Source: Pedosphaera sp. (GTDB taxonomy: Bacteria; Verrucomicrobiota; Verrucomicrobiia; Limisphaerales; DSYF01). From it: a DNA stretch of 35,284 bases. Positions within the stretch are counted from its first letter, which is position 1, and every line of letters begins with the position of its first letter. The DNA lies in NCBI GenBank assembly GCA_017853715.1, contig JAFMIZ010000018.1:1-35284 (forward strand), written 5' to 3'. Below, piece after piece: positions 18,635 through 26,139 of the stretch. The notes under the pieces were generated by a model. That model made no database searches, was not told where the DNA came from, and was given only the letters and a program-made list of their open reading frames with translations. A program made the position numbers and the translations under genes.

Positions 18635-19537
18635 TCAAAAAAGCGCCGCTTGGGCGTTGTCCGTGATCAGTTTGACCGCCGGGTGCGAAATCTTTCGCTC
18701 TGCGGAGATGGCGTAGAATTTCGCCAGACAATTCCCCGCCATCCCGATGGTTTCAAAGTGATACCGCGCCGCAGCTTCGCGTGCCACCACCGTGGGCAAG
18801 GCAATGAACGCCCGCCCCTCCGCCGCCATTTCCTTCATCAGGGCGAGGTCTTCAAACTCGGCCAGCACACGCGGTCGAATCTTCTGCTGCCGGAACCAGT
18901 GCTCCAACTCGCGACGTAAACTGCTGTTGTCCGCCGGCAGGAACGCCGGTGCTTCATGCAGCGACTTCGGGAAATTGCGCTTCAACGTGCGAGCCAATTC
19001 TGCCGCTGCACAGAACGACACCTTCGATTCCCCCAACAGATGGTTGAACGTCCGCACCTTCAAACTCGACGGCGACGGCTCATCCGCAAAGACGATGTCC
19101 AGCCGGTGCGCCGCCAGTTGGGCCAGCAAATCCTCAATCTTGCCCTCACGACACACCACGTGAACCTGTTGCGGCAGGCGGAAGACCGGACGCAGGATCT
19201 CGTTGGTGACGAGCTTTGGGAATGAATCCGCAACGCCGGCATACAGCCGAAGCTCCTTAGCCGCCGCGCCGTGCCGGGCCACGGTCATCAATTCACGGCC
19301 CAGTTCGAAGATTTCCTCGGCGTAGCCAAACACCACCTGCCCGGTGTCCGTCAACCGGTTGTTCCGGCCCTCGCGACGAAACAGTTTTTCTCCCAGCGCA
19401 TTCTCCAGTTCGCGAATCTGCTCGGAAATGGAGGGCTGCGAAACATGCAGCTTGGCCGCAGCGCGTGCGAGGCTGCCTTCCTTCGCCACCGTCCAGAAAT
19501 ACCGCAAGTGATGATAGTTCAACCATTCCATTGCCAT
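18635..19537 (-). CDS. LysR family transcriptional regulator, NhaR-like
   Basis: The product has 300 residues. A winged helix-turn-helix (about 8-66) reads YHHLRYFWTVAKEGSLARAA, then HVSQPSISEQIRELENALG. The C-terminal half is a LysR effector domain. Several segments closely follow E. coli NhaR: NYHHLRYFW, the GVADSFPKLV strand, LAEFEDLALMKEM, and the C-terminal AISAERKISHPAVKLITD-x-AQAALF. NhaR activates the Na+/H+ antiporter gene nhaA in response to sodium and pH. No nhaA is nearby; instead the regulator is divergent from a DUF4914 gene, with a palindromic site (19545-19582) directly in front of its own start. ATG 19537 or 19531 are both possible starts. Autoregulation is likely for this family. 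Confidence 0.92.
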   Translation of the reverse strand: MAMEWLNYHHLRYFWTVAKEGSLARAAAKLHVSQPSISEQIRELENALGEKLFRREGRNNRLTDTGQVVFGYAEEIFELGRELMTVARHGAAAKELRLYAGVADSFPKLVTNEILRPVFRLPQQVHVVCREGKIEDLLAQLAAHRLDIVFADEPSPSSLKVRTFNHLLGESKVSFCAAAELARTLKRNFPKSLHEAPAFLPADNSSLRRELEHWFRQQKIRPRVLAEFEDLALMKEMAAEGRAFIALPTVVAREAAARYHFETIGMAGNCLAKFYAISAERKISHPAVKLITDNAQAALF

Positions 19538-19544
19538 AGGATAC

Positions 19545-19582
19545 TTAGGATTAACCTAATAGTCTATTCGGAATTACTTAGG
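19545..19582. promoter_or_regulatory. Putative LysR operator A
   Basis: The palindrome TTAGG-ATTAA-CCTAA (19545-19559) is followed two helical turns later (22 bp start to start) by a second related element, TTCGGAATTACTTAG (19567-19581). A 28-bp block here (19548-19575) matches 25 of 28 positions with one at 21680-21707 before the metallopeptidase operon. It lies in the divergent gap between the NhaR-like gene and the DUF4914 gene. Two tandem elements, one an inverted repeat, are the usual layout of LysR recognition and activation sites. Confidence 0.6.
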
Positions 19583-19692
19583 CGTTGAGGGTGCCCCTTC
19601 GTGTTTATCGTAGCTTGCTGCTCGCAGCGATGCGACCGGCTTTGACATGAACCCAGCCGATGCCGTGCGCGTCGGCCACGCAAAAAGGAAAA

Positions 19693-21561
19693 ATGAACTG
19701 GCACAAATACAATCCCCCGCCCGAGGCGGCTGAAATTCTCTCGCGCTGCCCCGGACTCACCATCGCAAGCACGACGAAGGAGCTTGTGGAATTCGCCTGC
19801 GGCGGCCCAAACAGCAATTCGTTCGAGGTCGCCTACGATGTGCCCGGCAAGGGCCGGGTGGTGGAGGCCACGGTAGCACGGGTGCGCAATGGTGTGGCCG
19901 CGAATTATCCCGAAGCCTACATGCGTCGGCGTGATCCGGATTGCATGGTTATCGGCGACTCCGAACCCACGGACAAGGACACCTACCAACAACGGTTTGG
20001 GACATCGTTTGAATCGTTGCGCAAGGAGACGTTTGACTGGTTGAAGGGGCAGGAGCTGGCTATGTTCGGCTTTCAAGCTGGCCAGGCGGGCATGGGCATG
20101 GACGCGCTCGTGATTGCACCGGCAAACGCCGGGTTCTTCGCGCTTGGTCTGGCCATGCTCCAAGGAATCATCCCGGCGTCAGATATTCCATCCGGGTTCA
20201 TGCCGCGGACCGTGATTTACGTGGCGCCGGTGTTTCGGCACACGCACTTCAAGGGTCGCCAAGTGGTCGTGCACAACCGGCGTGACGGACTGCATGAGTT
20301 GTTTTCCTACAATCTGTATCCCGGACCGAGTGCGAAGAAAGGCATTTACGGCGTCTTGCTCGGACTGGGCGAGCGTGAAGGCTGGCTCACGGCCCACTGC
20401 TCGACGGCCCAAGTGATCACGCCCTACGACAACGTCGTCACGATCATGCACGAGGGGGCGAGCGGTGGCGGCAAGAGCGAAATGCTGGAGCAGGCACATC
20501 GCGAAGCCGACGGCCGCCTGCTGCTCGGGGAAAATCTCGTGACTGGCGAGCGTCGCTTCCTGCAAATCCCGCGCACATGCGAATTGCGTGCCGTCACCGA
20601 CGACATGGCGCTTTGTCATCCCACGTTGCAGGAAGGGCAAGGCAAGCTGACGGTCACCGACGCTGAGAGCGCGTGGTTTGTCCGGGTGAACCACCTTGAA
20701 CATTACGGCGTGGACGTGCACCTCGAAAAGCTGTGCGCCGAACCGCCCGAACCGCTGCTATTTCTAAACATCGACGCCGTGCCCGGCAGCCGGGCAATGG
20801 TGTGGGAACACATTGAGGACGCGCCGGGAAAACGCTGCCCCAATCCGCGCGTGATCATTCCCCGCAAGGTGTTTCCTGGCATCGTCGAAGGCGGCGTGAC
20901 GGTGGACATCCGCAGCTTTGGCGTGCGGACTCCACCCTGCACCAAGGAAAAGCCCAGTTACGGCATCATGGGCCTGTTTCACATCCTGCCGCCGTCGCTG
21001 GCCTGGCTGTGGCGACTGGTATCGCCACGCGGTCACGCGAACCCGAGCATCGTGGACAGCGAGGGCATGACCAGCGAAGGCGTCGGCTCCTACTGGCCCT
21101 TCGCCACCGGTCGCCGCGTGGATCAGGCGAACCTGCTCTTGCGCCAGTTCGTAAAGAATCCGCGAATGCGGCACGTCCTTTGCCCGAACCAGCACGTCGG
21201 TGCGTGGCAGGTCAGCTTCATGCCGCAATGGATCGCGCGCGAATACCTTGCACGCCGCGGCGTTGCGCGGTTCCGGCCTGACCAGTTGCGCGCGTCACGC
21301 TGCCCGCTGCTCGGTTACACACTGCACCAGTTGCAAGTGGAAGGCCTGCTGATTGCCCGCTGGTTTCTGCAGGTGGAAACCCAGCCTGAAGTAGGTGAGG
21401 CCGCCTACGATCAGGGTGCGGAGATACTCAAGCAGTTCTTCCATCGATGCCTATCCGAATTCCAAGGACCGGACCTCGATCCACTGGGGCAGAAAATCAT
21501 CCAATGCTGCCTCGACGACGGCACGATCGAAGACTACGAGCGACTGATTCCGGCCGCATAA
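19693..21561 (+). CDS. DUF4914 family protein with P-loop-like motif
   Basis: The product has 622 residues and resembles the uncharacterised DUF4914 family, known to me from scattered clostridia and Bacteroidota. It has no signal peptide or membrane segment. A Walker-A-like segment, MHEGASGGGKSE (GASGGGKS at 255-262), is embedded in a fold whose later part reads PNPRVIIPRKVFPG and DIRSFGVRTPP. This resembles phosphoenolpyruvate carboxykinase or HPr-kinase type P-loops, so nucleotide binding is plausible. LFLNIDAVPG may give the acidic metal-site partner. A clean ribosome site (AAAAGGAAAA) precedes the ATG at 19693; an upstream start at 19660 lacks one. The gene is divergent from the NhaR-like regulator and downstream of operator A, suggesting regulation by it. 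Substrate and role are unknown. Confidence 0.75.
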   Translation: MNWHKYNPPPEAAEILSRCPGLTIASTTKELVEFACGGPNSNSFEVAYDVPGKGRVVEATVARVRNGVAANYPEAYMRRRDPDCMVIGDSEPTDKDTYQQRFGTSFESLRKETFDWLKGQELAMFGFQAGQAGMGMDALVIAPANAGFFALGLAMLQGIIPASDIPSGFMPRTVIYVAPVFRHTHFKGRQVVVHNRRDGLHELFSYNLYPGPSAKKGIYGVLLGLGEREGWLTAHCSTAQVITPYDNVVTIMHEGASGGGKSEMLEQAHREADGRLLLGENLVTGERRFLQIPRTCELRAVTDDMALCHPTLQEGQGKLTVTDAESAWFVRVNHLEHYGVDVHLEKLCAEPPEPLLFLNIDAVPGSRAMVWEHIEDAPGKRCPNPRVIIPRKVFPGIVEGGVTVDIRSFGVRTPPCTKEKPSYGIMGLFHILPPSLAWLWRLVSPRGHANPSIVDSEGMTSEGVGSYWPFATGRRVDQANLLLRQFVKNPRMRHVLCPNQHVGAWQVSFMPQWIAREYLARRGVARFRPDQLRASRCPLLGYTLHQLQVEGLLIARWFLQVETQPEVGEAAYDQGAEILKQFFHRCLSEFQGPDLDPLGQKIIQCCLDDGTIEDYERLIPAA

Positions 21562-21585
21562 CAAGCAGTAACTCGCAGCAACTCG

Positions 21586-21620
21586 CGGGCGCGGGATTTC
21601 ATCCCGCGCCCGACTTTGTT
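21586..21620 (+). terminator. Intrinsic terminator after the DUF4914 gene
   Basis: A perfect 12-bp G+C stem, CGGGCGCGGGAT (21586-21597) with ATCCCGCGCCCG (21601-21612), has a three-base loop TTC and is followed by ACTTTGTT. It sits 24 bp after the stop codon and before operator B, so it should end the DUF4914 transcript and separate it from the next operon. Confidence 0.8.
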
Positions 21621-21676
21621 TCCAGTTCCTCCCGGCATTCGCGCGCTTTCTAAATTCCAAGCCCACTGATGCAGCC

Positions 21677-21714
21677 TTCGGATTAACCTAAGGGTCCATT
21701 CGGAATTGTCTATT
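21677..21714 (+). promoter_or_regulatory. Putative LysR operator B
   Basis: TTCGG-ATTAA-CCTAA (21677-21691) and a second element starting TTCGGAATTG (21699) reproduce the arrangement of operator A with the same 22-bp spacing. The 28-bp block 21680-21707 differs from its partner at 19548-19575 at only three positions. It lies 112-149 bp before the first gene of a long operon (metallopeptidase to purE). The near identity of two intergenic blocks outside coding sequence argues for a shared regulator rather than chance. Confidence 0.6.
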
Positions 21715-21825
21715 GGTGCGAAGCGGCAACCGCGCCTAGGGTCTGGCCGTCAATGCCGCCGGGCTGGCTTCACGGGAGATGGGCACCCGGCGAAGGCGAC
21801 GAACAAACAAACACGAATAAGAATT

Positions 21826-22515
21826 ATGATCTGGATACTATTCATTGGCACGATGCTCCTTTCGCTCTGGGCGGCATGGCACGTGAAGTCGGTTTATCGT
21901 CGCCACTCGCAAGGCGCCGTGATTAGCGGACTGACCGGTGGTGAGGCGGCGCATCGCATCCTGCGGGCCGCAGGCATTCGCGATGTGGAGATTGCCCAGG
22001 CAGATGGAATGTTGGGCGACCACTATGACCCCATCCACAAGCGGTTGGTGTTGTCCACGGACAACTTCTATGGACATTCGCCCGCTGCGCTGGGTGTGGC
22101 GGCGCATGAATGTGGTCACGCCATCCAGCATCAACTGGCTTACAGGCCGCTGCACTGGCGCATGGCGGCGGTAGGGATAACCACCTACGCGAATTACGTC
22201 GTGATGCTGCTACCCATGCTGGGTTTGCTCACGGGCCTGATCCAACCGATCACCGGCGCGCTCATCATGGCGATGGCTTGGGGGGTGATCATGATGTTCA
22301 ACCTCGTGACGCTGCCGGTTGAATTCGACGCATCGCGCCGGGCCAAGGCGGTCCTCGCGGACATGGGCATGATCGCGCCTGGCGCCGAGGCCATGGCGGT
22401 TCGCAAGGTGTTGGATGCCGCCGCGTTGACCTACGTGGCCGCGTTCATCACATCGCTGGCGTATTTCCTGTGGCACTTGCTGCCGTTGCTGACTGGCGGG
22501 AGGTCGCGGGAATAA
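21826..22515 (+). CDS. YugP-type membrane zinc metallopeptidase
   Basis: The product has 229 residues and matches the Zn_peptidase_2/YugP family. An N-terminal membrane segment (MIWILFIGTMLLSLWAAWHV) precedes the zinc site AAHECGHAIQHQ, with HEXXH residues 94-98. After the zinc motif come two to three hydrophobic segments (about 120-165 and 200-220), and the family-typical LPVEFDASRRA region includes a probable third metal-ligand Glu. VLSTDNFYGHSPAALG before HEXXH is characteristic of YugP. The substrate is unknown; the family is thought to act at the membrane. It is the first gene after operator B. ATG 21826 is used because an upstream 40-residue extension lacks protein character. Confidence 0.9.
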   Translation: MIWILFIGTMLLSLWAAWHVKSVYRRHSQGAVISGLTGGEAAHRILRAAGIRDVEIAQADGMLGDHYDPIHKRLVLSTDNFYGHSPAALGVAAHECGHAIQHQLAYRPLHWRMAAVGITTYANYVVMLLPMLGLLTGLIQPITGALIMAMAWGVIMMFNLVTLPVEFDASRRAKAVLADMGMIAPGAEAMAVRKVLDAAALTYVAAFITSLAYFLWHLLPLLTGGRSRE

Positions 22516-22540
22516 TACCAAACAGGTCGCGCCCGGGAGA

Positions 22541-22584
22541 TCGCCCACTCCCCATCAGCCTGGGAGAGGGTTGGGGCGAGGGGA
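22541..22584. repeat. Fragment of a dispersed G-rich intergenic repeat
   Basis: The 101-bp gap between the metallopeptidase and hibernation-factor genes contains CACTCCCCATCAGC and then GGGAGAGGGTTGGGGCGAGG. This resembles the 'ccccatc-gatggggagaggg' REP-like elements seen between genes in many high-GC genomes, and it echoes the partial element at 30921-30968. It is a degenerate copy without strong dyad symmetry. Confidence 0.35.
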
Positions 22585-22616
22585 AGCAGCACAAACTGCA
22601 AACAACGAAAGGAAGC

Positions 22617-22955
22617 ATGAGACTGACATTACAACATGACTGCATTCGTTCCACGAGCACGCTGGACTCGTGGGTGGAGAATCAAATCTTCGCGTTGCGC
22701 GAACGCCTTCAGATCGATGAAGCTAACGTTCGTCTGGCCCACCGGCCCGAAGTCAGCCCACCCTACGAAGTGAATGTCCACCTCGTCACTCCGGGACCGG
22801 ATGTTTTCGCCGAGGGACGAGATCACACTTTGCAGGCCGCCTTGAACAAGGTGCTGAGCCAGTTGAATGAAAAGCTCGTGAACCGTACCGAACGGCGGGA
22901 GCGCCGCTTGAGCAGCAACCGCCACGGACGGCGCGGGCCGGAATCATGCACTTGA
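22617..22955 (+). CDS. HPF/RaiA-like ribosome-associated protein
   Basis: The product has 112 residues. DEANVRLAHRPEVSPPYEVN and VHLVTPGPDVFAEGRDHTLQ fit the S30AE/HPF fold of ribosome hibernation factors: beta strands followed by an amphipathic helix (LQAALNKVLSQLNEKLVNR) and a basic tail (RTERRERRLSSN). It lacks the long C-terminal extension of long-form HPF, so it is a short form. A good ribosome site (AAAGGAAG) precedes the ATG at 22617. The gene sits inside the putative stress operon between two membrane proteases, consistent with a general stress response. Confidence 0.8.
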   Translation: MRLTLQHDCIRSTSTLDSWVENQIFALRERLQIDEANVRLAHRPEVSPPYEVNVHLVTPGPDVFAEGRDHTLQAALNKVLSQLNEKLVNRTERRERRLSSNRHGRRGPESCT

Positions 22956-22964
22956 GGGGAGCCC

Positions 22965-23210
22965 ATGCAACCGCCAAGAGTTTTTAAATCACTGCCCGGG
23001 TTGCCAGCCGGCAGATGGGCAATGGCTCCGTCGCCCGGGCCGCGCCATCCGGGCCTCACGCCAAGTCGTGGCCTAACAGTCCGCTTGGCCCGACGCACGC
23101 AGACCGGTGCCAGTCGCCAGTCGGGCCAAGTGCTTGGCAGCATGTATAGCCACGCAAAATCGGCGTTGCGACTGGCGCAACGATGGACGCGGGGCGGGTT
23201 GAACGAATGA
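22965..23210 (+). CDS. Small hypothetical protein, uncertain
   Basis: An 81-residue reading frame starts at an ATG with a strong ribosome site (GAGGGGA at 22954-22960, 4 bp spacing), 9 bp after the hibernation-factor stop. It is Arg/Ser/Pro-rich: MQPPRVFKSLPGLPAGRW, later ARRTQTGASRQSGQV and ending SALRLAQRWTRGGLNE. I recognise no domain. The composition could also come from a repeated intergenic element read in one frame. It is kept because the ribosome site and spacing within the operon are better than for several certain genes here. Confidence 0.35.
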   Translation: MQPPRVFKSLPGLPAGRWAMAPSPGPRHPGLTPSRGLTVRLARRTQTGASRQSGQVLGSMYSHAKSALRLAQRWTRGGLNE

Positions 23211-23249
23211 TTTTTGAACGCGCAGGAAGAACTGACCGAAAGAACGACC

Positions 23250-24428
23250 ATGAACGAGCGCAAGACTTCATCCTTTGGCTGGGCACCGCGCATCGGACGG
23301 CTGCTGGGCATCGAAGTGCGCATCCATCTCACCTTCTTGCTGCTGCTAGGCTTCATCGGCCTGGCGCGCTGGCTGCCCGAACGCAGTGCGGCGGCAGGGT
23401 GGAGCGGTGTGTTGTTCTTCAGCCTGCTCTTCGGGTGCGTTCTTTTGCATGAGTTGGGTCACGCGCTGGCGGCCCGGCAGTTCGGGATCCAGACGAAGGA
23501 CATCACCCTTCTGCCCATCGGTGGCGTGGCGCGGCTGGAGCGGATGCCCGAGAAACCCTCGCAAGAATTATGGGTGGCGCTGGCCGGACCGCTGGTGAAT
23601 GTGATCATTGCGGGCGGCTTGCTCGCGGGTCTGCTGCTCAAGGGCGGGGAGTTTGGTCTGGGCAGCTGGAGCACCTCGAGCGGTTCGCTCGTGGAACGGT
23701 TGCTCGCCGCCAACGTGTTCTTGGTATTGTTCAATTTGCTGCCCGCGTTCCCCATGGATGGCGGACGAGTGCTGCGCGCGTTGCTGGCTATGAGACTCCC
23801 GTATGCCCGCGCCACGCGCATTGCGGCACGCATCGGTCAGGGCATGGCCGTGGTGTTCGGTTTTGCCGGGCTGTTCCTCAACCCATTCCTGATCCTAATC
23901 GCGCTGTTTGTCTGGATTGGCGCGGCGCAGGAGGCCAACGCAGCGGAAATGAAGTCGTCCTTAGCTGGAGTGCCGGTGCGCGAGGCCATGTTGACTGAGT
24001 TCCAATCCGTGGCTCCGGATGAGACGCTTGACGACTTGGCGCGCCGAATTCTCGCGGGGGCGCAGCAGGACTTCCCCGTGCTCGACAGCAGCGGGCAGCT
24101 CGTGGGTCTGATCACGCGCGACCGTTTCTTTAGTGCATTGCGCGACCAGGGCGATGGCGAAAGAGTGTTGCACGTGATGACCACCGAATTCCCAGCGACC
24201 ACCCCGGACGAAATGCTGGAAGCCGTTTTCAGCCGAATGCATCCGGCCTGGTGCAGCACCCTGCCTGTCCTTCGTGAGGGGCGGCTGGTCGGCTTGCTGA
24301 CCGCGGAGAACATCGGCGAGTTCGTGATGATCCAGGCTGCGATGAATGCCCGTGGTCGCAGCCATTGGACCGCACCGCCGCCAATGATACCCGCTGGAAC
24401 GGGATTGCGGCCCTGCCGAATTCCCTGA
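23250..24428 (+). CDS. Site-2 protease family protein with two CBS domains
   Basis: The product is a 392-residue intramembrane metalloprotease. After an N-terminal membrane segment, the zinc motif HELGH is at 67-71 (LLHELGHALAAR). The third ligand is Asp170 in the NLLPAFPMDGGRVLRALL motif (NxxPxxPLDGG type). Residues about 240-365 hold two CBS modules (PVREAMLTEFQSVAPDETL..., LHVMTTEFPATTPDEML...), which usually sense adenosine nucleotides and would gate the protease. This layout is typical of the SpoIVFB/rhomboid-neighbour class of site-2 proteases that cleave membrane anchors such as anti-sigma factors. No anti-sigma factor lies nearby. The ATG at 23250 is preferred; a TTG at 23214 lacks a ribosome site. 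Confidence 0.93.
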   Translation: MNERKTSSFGWAPRIGRLLGIEVRIHLTFLLLLGFIGLARWLPERSAAAGWSGVLFFSLLFGCVLLHELGHALAARQFGIQTKDITLLPIGGVARLERMPEKPSQELWVALAGPLVNVIIAGGLLAGLLLKGGEFGLGSWSTSSGSLVERLLAANVFLVLFNLLPAFPMDGGRVLRALLAMRLPYARATRIAARIGQGMAVVFGFAGLFLNPFLILIALFVWIGAAQEANAAEMKSSLAGVPVREAMLTEFQSVAPDETLDDLARRILAGAQQDFPVLDSSGQLVGLITRDRFFSALRDQGDGERVLHVMTTEFPATTPDEMLEAVFSRMHPAWCSTLPVLREGRLVGLLTAENIGEFVMIQAAMNARGRSHWTAPPPMIPAGTGLRPCRIP

Positions 24429-24466
24429 ACACAACAATCAACGACCCACTAATAACCCAACCCTAA

Positions 24467-25516
24467 ATGCAATCTGTTTATCTATTCCCGTTCGCCGAAT
24501 ACTGGTGGCTCTACGCCGGGTTCACCCTTTTCGTGCTCGCCATGCTCGCGCTGGACCTCGGCGTGTTTCACCGAGAGGCGCACGAGGTTAAATTCAAGGA
24601 GTCGGCCATTTGGAGCGCCGTCTGGGTGAGCCTGGCGCTCGTCTTCAACGTGCTGCTCTACTTTTACGCAGACTGGAAGTTCGCGCAGGACGAACGACTG
24701 CTCGCGGTGGCGGGCTTCGAACCGGCGGCGGCGGCGAAACAGGTGGGGCTGGAATTCCTCACCGGGTTCATCGTCGAGAAGTCGCTGGCCGTGGACAACA
24801 TTTTCGTGTTCGTGGTCGTGTTCACGTTCTTCGGCATCCCGGCAAAGTATCAACATCGCGTGCTGTTCTTCGGCATCGTCGGCGCGTTGGTTTTCCGGGT
24901 CATCTTCATCGCACTGGGCGCGGTGCTGATGCAATACCACTGGATCGTTGTGATGTTTGGCGTGTTCCTGATCCTGACCGGCATCAAAATCCTGTTCGCG
25001 GGCGACAAACCGATGGACCCGGAGAAGAACCCCGTCATCAAGCTGCTGCGGAAGTTCCTCCGTATCTCGCCACAGATCGAGGGGCAGAAGTTCTTCATCC
25101 GGAAAGAGGGCCTGCTTTACGCCACTCCATTATTCGTCGCACTGGTGTTCCTCGAAGTGTCGGACATCATTTTTGCGGTGGATTCCGTTCCGGCCATCTT
25201 CGCCATCACCAAGGAGCCGCTGCTGGTGTTCACTTCGAATGTGTTCGCCATCCTCGGCCTGCGGGCGATGTATTTCATGCTGGCCGGCGTGGTGCACAAG
25301 TTTGTGTATCTGAAATACGGCCTCGGCCTGGTGCTGGTGTTCGTGGGCTTGAAGATGGTGTGGTTGAACGAAGCCTTCGGCGGCAAGTTTCCGATCACCT
25401 GGTCGCTGGGCATCATCGCCGCCATCATCGGCACGTCCATCGCGGTGTCGCTGCTGCGCAAGACGCCCACCCACCCACCCGCCCCTCATGCCGGAGCCAA
25501 GGTGACCGCAGAATGA
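24467..25516 (+). CDS. TerC/Alx family integral membrane protein
   Basis: The product has 349 residues and about nine membrane segments. Two acidic repeat motifs match TerC/Alx: VEKSLAVDNIFVFVVVFTFFGIP and EVSDIIFAVDSVPAIFAIT, whose Asp residues line the proposed metal path. The length and the long hydrophilic loop (FLRISPQIEGQKFFIRKEG) resemble E. coli Alx, which is induced at high pH and exports Mn2+, more than TerC of tellurite operons. There is no recognisable yybP-ykoY manganese riboswitch in the 38-bp upstream gap. It follows the site-2 protease and precedes the damaged carbonic anhydrase, in an operon of ion and pH functions. Confidence 0.93.
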   Translation: MQSVYLFPFAEYWWLYAGFTLFVLAMLALDLGVFHREAHEVKFKESAIWSAVWVSLALVFNVLLYFYADWKFAQDERLLAVAGFEPAAAAKQVGLEFLTGFIVEKSLAVDNIFVFVVVFTFFGIPAKYQHRVLFFGIVGALVFRVIFIALGAVLMQYHWIVVMFGVFLILTGIKILFAGDKPMDPEKNPVIKLLRKFLRISPQIEGQKFFIRKEGLLYATPLFVALVFLEVSDIIFAVDSVPAIFAITKEPLLVFTSNVFAILGLRAMYFMLAGVVHKFVYLKYGLGLVLVFVGLKMVWLNEAFGGKFPITWSLGIIAAIIGTSIAVSLLRKTPTHPPAPHAGAKVTAE

Positions 25517-25569
25517 GGTTTTCATGCGGCTCAAGGCCGGGCAATCCAAACAAACGAATCAAAAAACAC

Positions 25570-26100
25570 ATGAAAGCAAAACTAACCGCACTGGCCGCAT
25601 TGACCGCTATCACCCTCCTTGCCGCACCCGCTCATGCGGACAAGGCGGCTCCCGCCATGACCAAGGAGGCGCAACAGTCGCTCACCCCGGCGGCGGCACT
25701 AAAACTGTTACAGGACGGCAATGCCCGCGTGGCCGGCAACATCGTGAACACCGACATCCTCGGCGGCCTCGAGTTCGCCTCCAAACTTGCAGGAGCCAAA
25801 GTCATCGCCGTCATCGGGCACACCTCCTGCGGTGCGATCAAAGACGCATGCGGCAACGTGGAACTCGGCAACCTCACGGCACTGCTCGACAAAATGGAAC
25901 CCGCCGTGGAGAAAACCTCCGCCAAAGCAGGCGAGTATCGCAGTTCGAAAAACGATGCGTTCGCGGACCGGGTTGCCGAAACCAACGTAAAACACGCGAT
26001 AGAAACGATCCGCAAGGACAGCCCGCTGTTAGCGCAGATGGCGAAGGATGGTCAATTGCAGGTTGTTGGCGGCATCTATGCGTCGCAACGAGCAAAGTGA
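25570..26100 (+). CDS. Beta-carbonic anhydrase with internal deletion, likely inactive
   Basis: A signal peptide (MKAKLTALAALTAITLLAAP, cleavage after AHA) and LTPAAALKLLQDGNAR begin as in periplasmic beta-carbonic anhydrases. At residue 53 the sequence jumps to VAGNIVNTDILGGLEFASKLAGAK. In relatives about 50 residues lie between these parts, including the C-x-D-x-R motif that gives a zinc cysteine and the Asp-Arg dyad. Only HTSCG (His84, Cys87) remains of the zinc site. The reading frame stays open across the junction (25720-25728). The 3' end is also altered: from 26080 the next frame reads VATSKVN, the usual ending, so one base seems to be missing near 26080. It is probably a decaying or neofunctional protein, exported to the periplasm. 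Confidence 0.85.
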   Translation: MKAKLTALAALTAITLLAAPAHADKAAPAMTKEAQQSLTPAAALKLLQDGNARVAGNIVNTDILGGLEFASKLAGAKVIAVIGHTSCGAIKDACGNVELGNLTALLDKMEPAVEKTSAKAGEYRSSKNDAFADRVAETNVKHAIETIRKDSPLLAQMAKDGQLQVVGGIYASQRAK

Positions 26101-26139
26101 ATTGACCGAAGTAAGGGACGTTTGGAGGAAGCCAAACCA

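Noticed and set aside
21586-21612. Strong hairpin as a regulatory riboswitch for the next operon
   Set aside because: It follows closely on the DUF4914 stop, has a T-rich tail and lies before operator B, so a simple terminator explains it.
24610-25569. Upstream extension of the carbonic anhydrase frame through the TerC gene
   Set aside because: The 320 extra codons are an Arg/Gly/His-rich shadow of TerC. The signal peptide starting at the ATG at 25570 marks the true start.
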